Of a DNA stretch of 64,000 nt, positions 26,030 through 34,644 are shown piece after piece; position 1 is the stretch's first letter, and the number at the start of each line of letters is the position of its first letter. The position numbers and the translations under genes are program-made. The stretch lies in assembly GCA_003132025.1 (NCBI GenBank), contig PKWJ01000042.1:1-64000 (forward strand). The letters are read 5' to 3'. The DNA comes from Gammaproteobacteria bacterium (GTDB lineage Bacteria; Pseudomonadota; Gammaproteobacteria; Steroidobacterales; Steroidobacteraceae). The notes under the pieces were generated by a model that was not told where the DNA came from, made no database searches, and saw only the letters and a list, made by a program, of their open reading frames with translations.

Positions 26030-26107
26030 TAAAGACAAAAAGAAATCAATAAGTCAGAAACTAAGTCGCGGGCGGGTCGAGCGGGGTACTGGAGATTCTG
26101 CGACCGG

Positions 26108-27061
26108 TCAGATGTTGCCGTACGGTGATGTATGGATCGTCCGGGAAGCGGGCTTTTTCACGCTGCGGACAAGCCTGCGCACCGCCGATCTCGCATGACG
26201 CAGCAGTGGATTTCCTTTCAACCAGCGGTGTCGCAACGGAAACACCTGATCGATCTGATGAAGTTCCTCTGCACTCAGGCGTACATCGGCCGCACGAAAG
26301 TTCTCCTCAATCCGTTGCGGATTGGCGGACTTCGGAATCACGATCACGTCCGGCTCGCGCAGGCACCAGGCGAGCGCGATCTGCGCTGCAGTGACTCCGC
26401 GTTTGCGCCCGAGCTCCATTAGCAGGGGATGTCGCGTCAATTCGCCCTGCCCGAGGGGGCAGTAAGCAATCGGCTGAAAGCCGTGCGCCCTCTGCCAGAC
26501 AAATTGTCCGTATTCGTTCCCGCGCCGATCCAGTCGATAGGAGGTTTCGTTGGCTTTGGCGGTGCCGCGCACGCCCAGGCGCCGTTCTTCGCGACGCCAC
26601 TCCTTCATATCATCGATGTCGAAATTGCTGACGCCGATGTTGCGCACCAGTTTCCGCTCCAATAATTCGTCGAAACCGCGCAGCGTCTCCGCGAATGCAT
26701 GAGGTCCGCGCCAGTGAATTAGATAGAGGTCGAGATACTTACAACCAAGGCGTTCGATAGAGGCTTCGCATGCCTTCACCGTGCCGGCGCGCGTCGCGTT
26801 GTCAGGCCACACCTTACTGATGATGAAGAGCTCGGAGCGTCGCGCGGCGCCGAAAGCCTTCAGCGCGCTGCCGATGATGCGCTCGGCGCCGCCTGCGCCG
26901 TCGCCGTAGATCTCGGCCGTATCGATCATACGGTAGCCGAAATCGAGCGCGAATTTGACTGCCGCGACCTCCTGGTCATGTCGCTCCGCCGACCCGCCTA
27001 TGCCGGCAGTACCCAGACCTATCCGGCCTGGGAGACTCAGATTGTAGTTTGGAGAATTCAC
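26108..27061 (-). CDS. Aldo/keto reductase
   Basis: This NAD(P)H-dependent oxidoreductase has about 317 residues and a TIM-barrel fold. The catalytic tetrad is visible: Asp and Tyr in MIDTAEIYGDG, Lys in IISKVWP, His in LYLIHWRGP. The cofactor region near the end includes VIVIPKSANPQRIEENFRA. The GTG at 27061 is chosen because the conserved barrel begins just after it; the frame extends 26 codons further to a TTG at 27139, but that extension looks non-conserved. It converges on mtnA. A decayed fragment similar to its central part lies at 59344-59607. Substrate unknown. Confidence 0.88.
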   Translation of the reverse strand: MNSPNYNLSLPGRIGLGTAGIGGSAERHDQEVAAVKFALDFGYRMIDTAEIYGDGAGGAERIIGSALKAFGAARRSELFIISKVWPDNATRAGTVKACEASIERLGCKYLDLYLIHWRGPHAFAETLRGFDELLERKLVRNIGVSNFDIDDMKEWRREERRLGVRGTAKANETSYRLDRRGNEYGQFVWQRAHGFQPIAYCPLGQGELTRHPLLMELGRKRGVTAAQIALAWCLREPDVIVIPKSANPQRIEENFRAADVRLSAEELHQIDQVFPLRHRWLKGNPLLRHARSAVRRLVRSVKKPASRTIHTSPYGNI

Positions 27062-27668
27062 GGTAGTTGGTCTCGCGCAGCTGCGCAGTTTTCGCAGCTG
27101 TTCTCCAATAAGTATGCCATTTGCACGCCGATTGGCCAATCTGTGCGCACCGTACCATTGCGCCCCGCTGTAAACCTATTGGAGTCCTGGACGTTAAGAC
27201 GCACGGACAGGCGAGAATTCAAATTTAGGTAAAGTCGTGTACACTGGCGCCTACCTCGACGTCGCAGATTATGGCAGAATCGAGCCGCAGTTGGTCCGCG
27301 TGGCGCAGGACTACAAGCACGCCGTGATTTTCCAGCATAACTCGATTCGCGTGAATACTGTTTCTGCTCGCCACCCTGAGAATGGCTCACTGCGGGACAT
27401 TGGCACAGCCTGCCGGGAACGCCTCCCGAGTTCAGTGTTGATTGAAGTCGCTGATCGTGCCTTGCAAGCCGCGCGATTGCTGTGGGCTCCTGACCGATGT
27501 CGCGTGGCCCCAGATAGTGACGTCGCCGCGACGACGGATCGCCATATGAATCCAGGTTAATCGACGCCCTCATATGGTAGAGAAGAAGAACGTCACTATC
27601 ATCGACTTCCGCGCCGCCACTGTTGGCACCGGGAGGCAACTCGCACACGCGTCGCACGGCGCGAGAGC
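27062..27668. other. Intergenic stretch with no confident gene
   Basis: These roughly 600 bases are lower in G+C than the flanks, and ORFs on both strands lack recognisable motifs. The best plus-strand frame (27237-27560, GTG start) begins like protein (VYTGAYLDVADYGRIEPQL) but then turns arginine-rich and unconserved. It may be the worn remains of genes that once lay beside the pyruvyl transferase. The aldo/keto reductase promoter must lie within it. Confidence 0.4.
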
Positions 27669-28919
27669 ATGGGTGGGATGCGGATAGCGTTTTGGGGTAA
27701 CTTCGGTGCCCTCAATCTGGGAAACGAATGCACGCTGGCTGCTGCGGTCGGCAACATTCGTTCACGCCTTCCCGACGCTGAGCTGGTTGCAATCTGCCGT
27801 GACCCTGAGGACACGGAAAAACGACATGGCATTGCCGCGATTCCGATTAGGGAGCGAGGCCCGTCAGCCAAAGCTCGGCGTCTTCCGAAGCTCGTGCGCT
27901 TAATGCACCTCGTAGGCCGGGAAGCGGCTGACTGGGTGCGTGCGTTCGGGCAGATGTCGACTATCGATGCGATGCTCATTACAGGATCCGGCATTCTCAG
28001 CGACGAGCGCGAGAGCACATTCGGACTGCCCTACGTGCTTTTCAAATGGTCGCTCGTGACCAAGCTCCGCGGCAGACAGCTCTTGTACGTCAGTGTGGGT
28101 GCCGAATCAATCACCCGGCCGCTATCGCGTGCATTCGTGAAGGGTGCGCTCAAGCTGGCTGACTATCGCTGCTACCGAGACGCGCACTCCGCAAAGCTTC
28201 TGCAAGGCATTGGCTTAAACACGGCCCGGGATGTGGTGCGCCCGGATTTGGCTTTTAGCCTGCCGCGATCCGTCGCGACGAATCAGGGCGCTGCAACGTC
28301 CGAGCCGGGAAATCTGCGGCCGCGTCGGGTAGCCGTTGGCGTGTTCAACTATCGCGAACGCGGACAGGCCAACGGCGCCGACGCCGCTGCGTACCACGCC
28401 TACTTGGACGGCATTTGCTCGCTGATCGAGTGGCTGCTGGCGCGCGAATACCAGGTCTGTGTTGTCCATGGCGATTTTAAGTACGACGACGCTGTGCGCC
28501 AGGACGTTCGCACGGAGCTCGCGCGCCGAGGTCTGGATCTGACCGGTCCCTCGTTTATCGACGAATCGTCGACCTCGTTCGAGCAGCTGATGGACCAGAT
28601 TTCCGCTGTGGACTTCGTGATCGCCAGCCGCTACCACAACGTGATATTGGGTCTGCTGCTCGGCAAACCAGTCGTATCACTGTCCTACGAGGGCAAGCAC
28701 GAGGCCTTGATGCGCGCAGTGGGGCTGGCTGACTACTGTCAGTCGATCGACGATTTCGACGTGCAGCGGCTGGTGGAGAAGTTTCAACGCCTGGAGAAAA
28801 ACGCGAACTCGCTGCGTGCAGGGATCGTCGAAGGAGTTGCGGCGTTCCGCGCAAGCCTCGAGGAACAATATGACCTGATCGTTCGCCGCCTATGCGCGCC
28901 GGGCCGCAAACGGGCTTGA
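27669..28919 (+). CDS. Polysaccharide pyruvyl transferase family protein
   Basis: The protein has 416 residues of the WcaK/CsaB-like fold, which moves pyruvate from phosphoenolpyruvate onto sugars of surface polysaccharides. The N-terminal MRIAFWGNFGALNLGNE contains the expected G-x-x-N-x-G-N pattern, and the C-terminal SRYHNVILGLLLGKPVVSLSY holds the conserved His and nucleotide-site residues. An ATG nine bases downstream (27678), which gives the usual MRI start, is equally likely. It stands alone, without glycosyltransferases beside it, so its glycan cannot be named. Confidence 0.85.
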   Translation: MGGMRIAFWGNFGALNLGNECTLAAAVGNIRSRLPDAELVAICRDPEDTEKRHGIAAIPIRERGPSAKARRLPKLVRLMHLVGREAADWVRAFGQMSTIDAMLITGSGILSDERESTFGLPYVLFKWSLVTKLRGRQLLYVSVGAESITRPLSRAFVKGALKLADYRCYRDAHSAKLLQGIGLNTARDVVRPDLAFSLPRSVATNQGAATSEPGNLRPRRVAVGVFNYRERGQANGADAAAYHAYLDGICSLIEWLLAREYQVCVVHGDFKYDDAVRQDVRTELARRGLDLTGPSFIDESSTSFEQLMDQISAVDFVIASRYHNVILGLLLGKPVVSLSYEGKHEALMRAVGLADYCQSIDDFDVQRLVEKFQRLEKNANSLRAGIVEGVAAFRASLEEQYDLIVRRLCAPGRKRA

Positions 28920-29035
28920 GTGGGCGAGGGCGGCGGTAGATCGGCGTTGGTCGCGGATTCCAGCTCACGCGACCAACATGTTCCTGAGTCCATGCCGCGG
29001 GGGTTAAAATGCTGCATTGGTTCTTTGGAGCGCGC

Positions 29036-29881
29036 ATGGTCCAGCCGCCGTCGGCACCGGTAAATCAGCCTCGCGGTCTGCGGGGGGACTATTCGTGCGC
29101 CGCCGAGGACTACACGGTGGCTCAGAACTGGGAGCGCTACTCGCAGGAAGAGCACAATATCTGGGCGACGCTCTATCGCCGCCAGATCGATCTGATCGAG
29201 CGCTACGCTGCACCGGAGGTGCTGGCTGGGGTACGCGCGCTCGGCGCCTCGGCGTCGCAGATTCCGCGCTTCGAGGATGCCAATCGTGTGCTGCAGACCA
29301 CTACCGGCTGGCGCATCGTGGCGGTTCCGGGTCTGATTCCGGAACAAACGTTCTTCGATCATCTGGCGCACCAGAGATTTCCGGTCACGGTCTGGATCCG
29401 CAGTCGCGAGGAGCTGGATTATCTGGTCGAGCCGGATGTGTTTCATGACTTCTTCGGCCACGTGCCGCTGCTGACCAACCCGATCTTCGCACGCTTCATG
29501 CAGGCCTATGGTGAGGCCGGTCCCAAGGCGCTCGCGACGCCGGGCGGTTTGCCCATGCTCGCGCGGTTGTATTGGTACATGGTCGAGTTCGGCCTGATCC
29601 GCACCGGCCCAGGGCTGCGCGTTTACGGCGCGGGCATCCTGTCCTCCAAAGGCGAGACGGTCTACAGCCTGGAGAGCCCGCTGCCGCAGCGACTGGACTT
29701 CGATTTGGTACGCGTCATGCGCACTGAATATCGGATCGATGATTTTCAGCGCACCTACTTTGTGCTCGATAGCTTCGAGCAGTTATTCGAAGCCTGCTAC
29801 AACACCGACTTTGCCCCGATGTATCGCCAGTACGGAGCAACGCCACCGTTGCCGGCCGATCAGCCGCCCGCGGCGCGATGA
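29036..29881 (+). CDS. phhA: Phenylalanine 4-monooxygenase
   Basis: This iron- and tetrahydropterin-dependent enzyme converts phenylalanine to tyrosine. It has 281 residues from the ATG at 29036, which has GGAG five bases upstream; an in-frame ATG at 29009 behind a G-run is the alternative. The iron ligands are seen in VFHDFFGHVPLL (two His) and YWYMVEFGLI (Glu), and the substrate site in RTGPGLRVYGAGILSS. Length fits the bacterial single-domain type. No pterin carbinolamine dehydratase (phhB) is adjacent. Confidence 0.95.
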   Translation: MVQPPSAPVNQPRGLRGDYSCAAEDYTVAQNWERYSQEEHNIWATLYRRQIDLIERYAAPEVLAGVRALGASASQIPRFEDANRVLQTTTGWRIVAVPGLIPEQTFFDHLAHQRFPVTVWIRSREELDYLVEPDVFHDFFGHVPLLTNPIFARFMQAYGEAGPKALATPGGLPMLARLYWYMVEFGLIRTGPGLRVYGAGILSSKGETVYSLESPLPQRLDFDLVRVMRTEYRIDDFQRTYFVLDSFEQLFEACYNTDFAPMYRQYGATPPLPADQPPAAR

Positions 29882-29904
29882 CCTGTGAAGGCAAGGCAGT
29901 CGGG

Positions 29905-29946
29905 AATAAAAATAGGCGCACCGTCTGGGAGTGGCCACGGTGCGCC
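29905..29946 (-). terminator. Intrinsic terminator, minus strand
   Basis: A perfect 10-base stem GGCGCACCGT/ACGGTGCGCC with a 12-base loop spans 29915-29946. Read on the minus strand it is followed by TATTTTTATT, so it has the form of a Rho-independent terminator for leftward transcripts, most likely that of the tetR-type gene about 350 bases away. On the plus strand it lies just behind phhA but lacks a T-tract there. Confidence 0.65.
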
Positions 29947-30292
29947 CAATATCGCAGAACAAGTAGTTTGACGGCTCGACAGGGAGGGATAACCGTCGAT
30001 TCACCTACCCGCTGCGGGCCCTTGTAACGTAATGAGCACCGCCCGTGCCACGCAAGCCCGGTTGCCAAATCTGCTCAGGCCAGCATGGCCCGTAGTCCGA
30101 GCGGCATCAGAGTGTTGTAGCAATTTGTAGGACGATACCGACACGCGTTCGGGTGGGCGGGGAAGCCGGCCTCGATGTTATTGGTGCCGCCGACGCGGCT
30201 CATGTGGCGTCGCGGCGGCGTTTGGCTGTAAGGCTTGCAATTATCCAGCCGGATTCGAGCACTATTTGCTCAGCGATCACCGGCCGCGGCAG
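29947..30292. other. Intergenic stretch downstream of the TetR-type gene
   Basis: This holds about 345 bases between a leftward terminator and the end of the TetR-type gene. No convincing frame is visible on either strand. If the leftward message runs to the terminator, it has a long untranslated tail that could contain a small RNA. Confidence 0.35.
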
Positions 30293-31006
30293 CTACCTTA
30301 CCTTCAGACCATCGAGCAGCAGTTCGCAGATGAATTCGCGATAGCGCACGCTGATCGCACGCTGATCGAAATCCTTGCCCATGACGATGCGCAGGATCGG
30401 CATGCCATTGACGAAGAACTCGCACATGCCGATGACCGCCAGGAACAGAAACGGCACGCTGGTGCGCCGAAACACCCCATCCTTCACACCGGCGTCCATG
30501 ACATCGGTGTAGCCCGCCACCCCTTCGCGGGTCAGCTGCTCCACAAAGCGCACCGCAGCCGGTGTATCCAGGGTGACCAGTTCGTCGATCATCAGGCGGT
30601 GAAAAAATGGATAGGTGACGTTCAGCTTCAGCAGCGCCGACACGCGCGCTCGTAGGCGGCTCTCGGGTGTCAGATCGGAGCGCGCCAGTTCTTCATCCAT
30701 GAGGCGCGACAATTCAGCGGTAAGCCTCGCCACCGCGGCCAGCAGCAGCGTCGAGCGGTCGCGAAAATAATATCGGATCAGCGATGGGTCGACGTTCATG
30801 TGGCGCGCGACCTCGGCCCGGGTGATCTTGTTCGGCGGCATCACCATCAGCATCTCGCAGGTGCGCATGATCAGCGCCTCGCGTCCGACGGTCTGTTGGC
30901 CGGCGGCGGGGCGGCCGATGCCGCGATGCTTGCCGCCGCTGCGGACTGCGCTCTTGCCGGGTGGGTGCCTGTTTGCAGGTCGTTGGCGGGCGATGGGCTT
31001 CGGCAT
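30293..31006 (-). CDS. TetR/AcrR family transcriptional regulator
   Basis: The protein has 237 residues, with an unusually long basic N-terminus (about 40 residues), then the TetR helix-turn-helix (KITRAEVARHMNVDPSLIRYYFRDRSTLL) at about 60-90, and an all-helical ligand domain. It faces the SDR/quinone reductase/NTF2 operon with about 300 bases between, so control of that operon and of itself is likely (inference). A short palindrome CGCGGGACCGCG at 31056-31067 lies in the gap and could be part of an operator, though it is weak evidence. Confidence 0.88.
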   Translation of the reverse strand: MPKPIARQRPANRHPPGKSAVRSGGKHRGIGRPAAGQQTVGREALIMRTCEMLMVMPPNKITRAEVARHMNVDPSLIRYYFRDRSTLLLAAVARLTAELSRLMDEELARSDLTPESRLRARVSALLKLNVTYPFFHRLMIDELVTLDTPAAVRFVEQLTREGVAGYTDVMDAGVKDGVFRRTSVPFLFLAVIGMCEFFVNGMPILRIVMGKDFDQRAISVRYREFICELLLDGLKVR

Positions 31007-31305
31007 ACCGGTGCCAGGTTCTAAAATTATGATTGTCCCAGTGGTATTTATCGCACGCGGGACCGCGATGCGCCAGTGTGCGGCCGCGGCGCGGCGCGTA
31101 GCTTCCGCCAGCGGACACTTTTAAGTGCCCGTTCCAGCCCGCCGTGGGCACGGCGTCGTGCTTAAGCATGCGGCGCCGGTGTGATAGGCTGCCACGCAGT
31201 CAGGCGCAGGTTGCGTTGCTGTTCCGGATCATGCACAAACAGCCACACGCGTCGATCGTGAAGGCGGCGCGCGTCGGCAATAACTAATCAAGGCGGCGTG
31301 AGGCG

Positions 31306-32076
31306 ATGTTATCGAAGCGCCTTCAGGGCAAAGTTGCAATCGTCACCGGCACCGGCAGCGGTATCGGCCAGGGTTGCGCTTTGATGTTCGCCCGTCACGG
31401 CGCGCGGGTCATGGGTTGCGACATCAACGCCGACGCGGCGCAGGCCACGCTCGATCAGGCCAGGCGCGAGGAGCTCGCGCTCGACAGCGTGTATCCCTGC
31501 GATCTGACCAGTCCGGCCGATGTCGAGCGGCTGATGCTGTGCACCGCCGAGCGCTATGGCGGCTTCGACGTTCTGGTCAATGCAGCAGCGTTCGGCGCGT
31601 TCCAGTTCATCGAGCAGCTCGACTACGAGCGTGACTGGAAACGCACGCTCAGCGGCGAGCTCGACGTGGTGTTTCTGGGCTGCAAGGCGGCGTGGCCGTA
31701 CTTCAAACGGCGCGGCGGCGGCTCGATCGTAAATTTTGCTTCCGCCAATGCCCACGTCGCGCATCCGGTAGCCGGCGCGCTGGCGCATTGCGCCGGCAAG
31801 GGCGGCGTGCTGGCCATGACCCGACAGCTGGCCTGCGAGGGTGGCCCGCACAATATCCGCGCCAATAGCATCTCGCCTGCCATGATCGTCACTGGAGCCA
31901 CCAGGCCCGAACTCGAGAAGCCTGGTTACACCGAGGCCATCTTGGACAAGCTTATGATCAAGCGACTGGGCCAGCCGGAGGACATCGCCTGGTTCGCAAC
32001 CTATCTGGTGTCCGATGAAGCAAGCTGGGTGACCGGTGCCGATTTTCGCATCGATGGCGGCGCGACCGCCTGGTGA
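31306..32076 (+). CDS. Short-chain dehydrogenase with His at the catalytic Tyr position
   Basis: This 256-residue SDR has an intact cofactor site (TGTGSGIGQG, VLVNAAAFGAF) and an intact C-terminal substrate region (ISPAMIVTGATRPELEKPGY). The active-site motif that normally reads YxxxK reads HCAGK, in the stretch AGALAHCAGKGGVLAMTRQ. His may be normal for this subfamily or may mark altered chemistry. It heads an operon with a quinone reductase (15 bases on) and an NTF2-like lipoprotein, facing a TetR regulator. Oxidation or reduction of a small hydrophobic or aromatic compound is plausible; the substrate is unknown. Confidence 0.87.
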   Translation: MLSKRLQGKVAIVTGTGSGIGQGCALMFARHGARVMGCDINADAAQATLDQARREELALDSVYPCDLTSPADVERLMLCTAERYGGFDVLVNAAAFGAFQFIEQLDYERDWKRTLSGELDVVFLGCKAAWPYFKRRGGGSIVNFASANAHVAHPVAGALAHCAGKGGVLAMTRQLACEGGPHNIRANSISPAMIVTGATRPELEKPGYTEAILDKLMIKRLGQPEDIAWFATYLVSDEASWVTGADFRIDGGATAW

Positions 32077-32091
32077 ACGAGGGGATCACCG

Positions 32092-33063
32092 ATGGCCAAG
32101 GCGATACGACTGAGCGAGCGTGGCGGCACCGAGGTTCTCAAGTGGCAGGAGGTCGAAGTCGGCCCTCCCGGCGCTGAAGAAGCGCTGGTGCGTCACACCG
32201 CGATCGGCGTCAACTTCTCGGACGTGTATCTGCGCACCGGTTTGTATCCGCACCCATTGCCTTCCGGCATCGGTTACGAGGCCGCCGGGTTGGTCGCGGC
32301 GGTGGGCCGCAAGGTACGCGCCGTGAAGCCCGGCGACCGCGTGGCCTACAATTTCCGCATTCCCGGTGCCTACGCCGAGCAACGGCTGTTGCCAGCCGAC
32401 GCACTGCTGAAGATACCCGCCAGCGTGAGCGATGAGCAGGCCGCGGCGGTGCTACTCAAGGGTTTGACAGCCTGGTTTCTGCTGCGCCAGACCTGCAGGG
32501 TGAAGCGTGGCGACGTGCTGCTGATTCCGGCCGCGGCTGGCGGCGTCGGTCTGATCCTGAGTCAGTGGGCGCGCGCGCTGGGCGCACGAGTGATCGGAGT
32601 CGTCGGCACCGAGGACAAAGCCAGGCTCGCCCGGCGCAGCGGTTGCAACCAGGTGCTGGTGGGTTATGAGCAGATGGGGGCCAGGGCGCGTCAGCTCAAC
32701 CGCGGGCGCGGCGTTGACGTGGTATACGACGGCGTGGGAAAGGATACGCTGTTCGCATCGCTCGATAGCTTGCGGCCGCGCGGCATGATGGTGAGCTTCG
32801 GCAACGCTTCGGGTGCGGCACCGCCGTTTTCGCCGCTGGAGCTGGCCAAACGCGGATCGCTGTATTTTACCCGCACCGGTGCCGGCGATTACCTGACTGG
32901 CCCCGAGGCCCAGCGCGCCGGTGCACGCGAACTGTTTGCCCTGATCAAGCGCAAGGCAATCCGCGTGCACATCGGCCAGCGTTATCCGCTCGCGGCGGCG
33001 GCGCAGGCGCAGCTCGATCTTGAGAGCCGCCGCACCATTGGTTCGACCGTCCTGATTCCGTAA
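32092..33063 (+). CDS. NADPH:quinone reductase / zinc-independent medium-chain reductase
   Basis: This 323-residue member of the quinone oxidoreductase (zeta-crystallin-like) branch reduces quinones or activated enones with NADPH. The zinc-binding cysteines of alcohol dehydrogenases are missing. Seen: the substrate loop NFSDVYLRTGLYP, PSGIGYEAAGLV, and the nucleotide motif AAAGGVGLILSQWARALGA. It lies 15 bases after the SDR gene, in one operon. Confidence 0.9.
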   Translation: MAKAIRLSERGGTEVLKWQEVEVGPPGAEEALVRHTAIGVNFSDVYLRTGLYPHPLPSGIGYEAAGLVAAVGRKVRAVKPGDRVAYNFRIPGAYAEQRLLPADALLKIPASVSDEQAAAVLLKGLTAWFLLRQTCRVKRGDVLLIPAAAGGVGLILSQWARALGARVIGVVGTEDKARLARRSGCNQVLVGYEQMGARARQLNRGRGVDVVYDGVGKDTLFASLDSLRPRGMMVSFGNASGAAPPFSPLELAKRGSLYFTRTGAGDYLTGPEAQRAGARELFALIKRKAIRVHIGQRYPLAAAAQAQLDLESRRTIGSTVLIP

Positions 33064-33087
33064 CCTGACGCCCGGAGAATCCACGCC

Positions 33088-33552
33088 ATGGTCACGCGCA
33101 CAGTGCTCGCAGCGTTTGTGGTCGGTGCTGCGGCGGTCGCGACCGGGTGCGCGACGTCCGAGTTGCTGATCGACGCCGAGGTGGTCCGGACCAACACCCA
33201 TACGGTGCTGGCGTTCGAGGAGACGGTGTTCAACAAGCACCGGGTCAGGGACGGCTTCAATCGCTACGTTGGCGCGCAATTCAGGCAGCACAGTGCGATG
33301 CTGCCGGACGATAGAGACGCTGCGATCGCAGCCCTCAGCCACCTGCTCGCGAGCGAGTATCCCGCGTCGCGAAAAATCGTCGAACGTACGGTAGCCCAGG
33401 GCGACATGGTGGCAGTGCAGCTGTTCTGGGACCAGAAGCCCGGAGAGACCCGCGGCGTGGCGATGGTGGACATCTTCCGTCTGGCGGACGGCAAGATCGT
33501 CGAGCACTGGGACGTAGCGCAGAATCTGGCTGACAGAAATATCAACGACTAG
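33088..33552 (+). CDS. SnoaL/NTF2-like lipoprotein
   Basis: The protein has 154 residues. A signal peptide ends in the lipobox VATGC (Cys21), so this should be a lipoprotein. The rest is a SnoaL/NTF2-like cone: VFNKHRVRDGFNRYVGAQFRQHSAML, MVAVQLFWDQKPGETRGVAMVDIFRLADGK and IVEHWDVAQ. Relatives without a signal act as predicted polyketide cyclases or small-ligand binders. It is the third gene of the SDR operon. Its end overlaps a small minus-strand gene by 11 bases. Confidence 0.82.
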   Translation: MVTRTVLAAFVVGAAAVATGCATSELLIDAEVVRTNTHTVLAFEETVFNKHRVRDGFNRYVGAQFRQHSAMLPDDRDAAIAALSHLLASEYPASRKIVERTVAQGDMVAVQLFWDQKPGETRGVAMVDIFRLADGKIVEHWDVAQNLADRNIND

Positions 33553-33760
33553 AGCGCTTGCGGCGGAACAACAGCGTCAGCAGAAACAGTGCGGTACGAA
33601 AATCGAGCAGCCTGAGCGCGGCGCGCGCGTCCTCCGGCCGTAACTTCGCGGTCAGCGGCATCGCACCGAACAGTTTGCCCTTCACTACCAGGTCGGAGCC
33701 GTCGCGCTCGAGTGCGGTGATATTCATCATCTCTCTATCGTCGGCGCCGTAGATCTTCAT
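33542..33760 (-). CDS. Conserved small protein of unknown function
   Basis: This encodes 72 residues starting MKIYGADDREMMNITALERDG. The pattern of short strands (DLVVKGKLFGAMPLTAKLRPEDARAALRLL) followed by a short hydrophobic, basic tail (LFLLTLLFRRKR) looks like a genuine small conserved protein, which I recall from other proteobacteria but cannot name. AAGGG lies about 11 bases before the ATG. It overlaps the lipoprotein gene tail to tail. Confidence 0.6.
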   Translation of the reverse strand: MKIYGADDREMMNITALERDGSDLVVKGKLFGAMPLTAKLRPEDARAALRLLDFRTALFLLTLLFRRKRSSR

Positions 33761-33957
33761 GCACGCATTGCCCTTGCGGATGGAAAAGTCGCCGTCCCTG
33801 GCGCGCTCTCCCTCCCTAGTCCAGTGGGGCTTTTCGCCTGCGTCGCGGTCGTCGTTATTGAGACGACTGTGACTTCAATCGCCACGGTTTGCAAGAATTT
33901 TCTGGCACTCACGGGCGCGCGAACCGGCGCTGCGACGATGCGCAATCGGCCTCGATT

Positions 33958-34644
33958 TCAGGGAACATTTTTTTTCGTCAGGTGCAGCTTGTAGCCCACG
34001 CTGGGGATGGTACTGAGCCAGCGCGGCTGTTCCGGATCATCGCCGATCTTCTGTCGCAGCCGATGGATCAGCTGCTTGAGCAACTGGCGATCGCCGCCGC
34101 CGCGATGGCCCCAGACGTGCACCAGCAATCGATCCGTATGCACCACCTGTCCGGCATTGGCCAGCAGCAGCTGCAGCAACCGAGATTCGAGCGGCGTGAC
34201 TTTGATCTCGCGATCGGCGATGCGCAGTGTCAGCAGGTCCGGATCGAGCGATAGCTCGCCGGCCTGGGTCTGGCCGCCGCTGTCGTGGCCGGTGCGTCGC
34301 AGCAGTGCCTTGACGCGCGCCACCAGCGTGCGCGGGCTGAAGGGCTTGGTCAGATAATCGTCCGCGCCGAGCTCGAGCGCGCGCACCAGATCGGCCTCCT
34401 CGCCGCGCGCGGTGAGCATCATGATCGGCACGGTGCTTTCCTTGCGCAACACGCCGCACAGGTCGAAGCCCGAGCCGCCAGGCAGATTGATGTCGAGTAT
34501 CGCCAGGTCGGGCAGTTCGGTGCGGAAGGTGCTGAGCGCGGTACCGTAGCTGTTGGCACTGACCACGGGGAAGCCGGCCTGGCGCAGTGCGAAACCCACC
34601 ACCGCCAGCATGTCGGCATCGTCATCTACTACCAGCAGTTTCAC
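33958..34644 (-). CDS. OmpR-family response regulator
   Basis: The protein has 228 residues. The receiver domain has DDD at 7-9, the phospho-acceptor Asp in LAILDINLPGG and Lys in DDYLTKPF. The DNA-binding winged helix has LESRLLQLLLANAGQVVHTDRLL and RWLSTIPSVGYKLHL. Its start overlaps the end of the histidine kinase gene by 4 bases, so it is the cognate partner. Both follow the sulfate transport genes in the same direction. Confidence 0.94.
   Translation of the reverse strand: MKLLVVDDDADMLAVVGFALRQAGFPVVSANSYGTALSTFRTELPDLAILDINLPGGSGFDLCGVLRKESTVPIMMLTARGEEADLVRALELGADDYLTKPFSPRTLVARVKALLRRTGHDSGGQTQAGELSLDPDLLTLRIADREIKVTPLESRLLQLLLANAGQVVHTDRLLVHVWGHRGGGDRQLLKQLIHRLRQKIGDDPEQPRWLSTIPSVGYKLHLTKKNVP

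Noticed and set aside
27237-27560. Plus-strand frame of 107 codons with GTG start
   Set aside because: The first 40 codons look protein-like, but no family is recognised, no ribosome binding site is present and the rest is low quality; kept only as part of the intergenic note.
31056-31067. Palindrome CGCGGGACCGCG as TetR operator
   Set aside because: Only 5 bases per arm in a G+C-rich region; chance occurrence is likely, so it is mentioned but not listed as a site.
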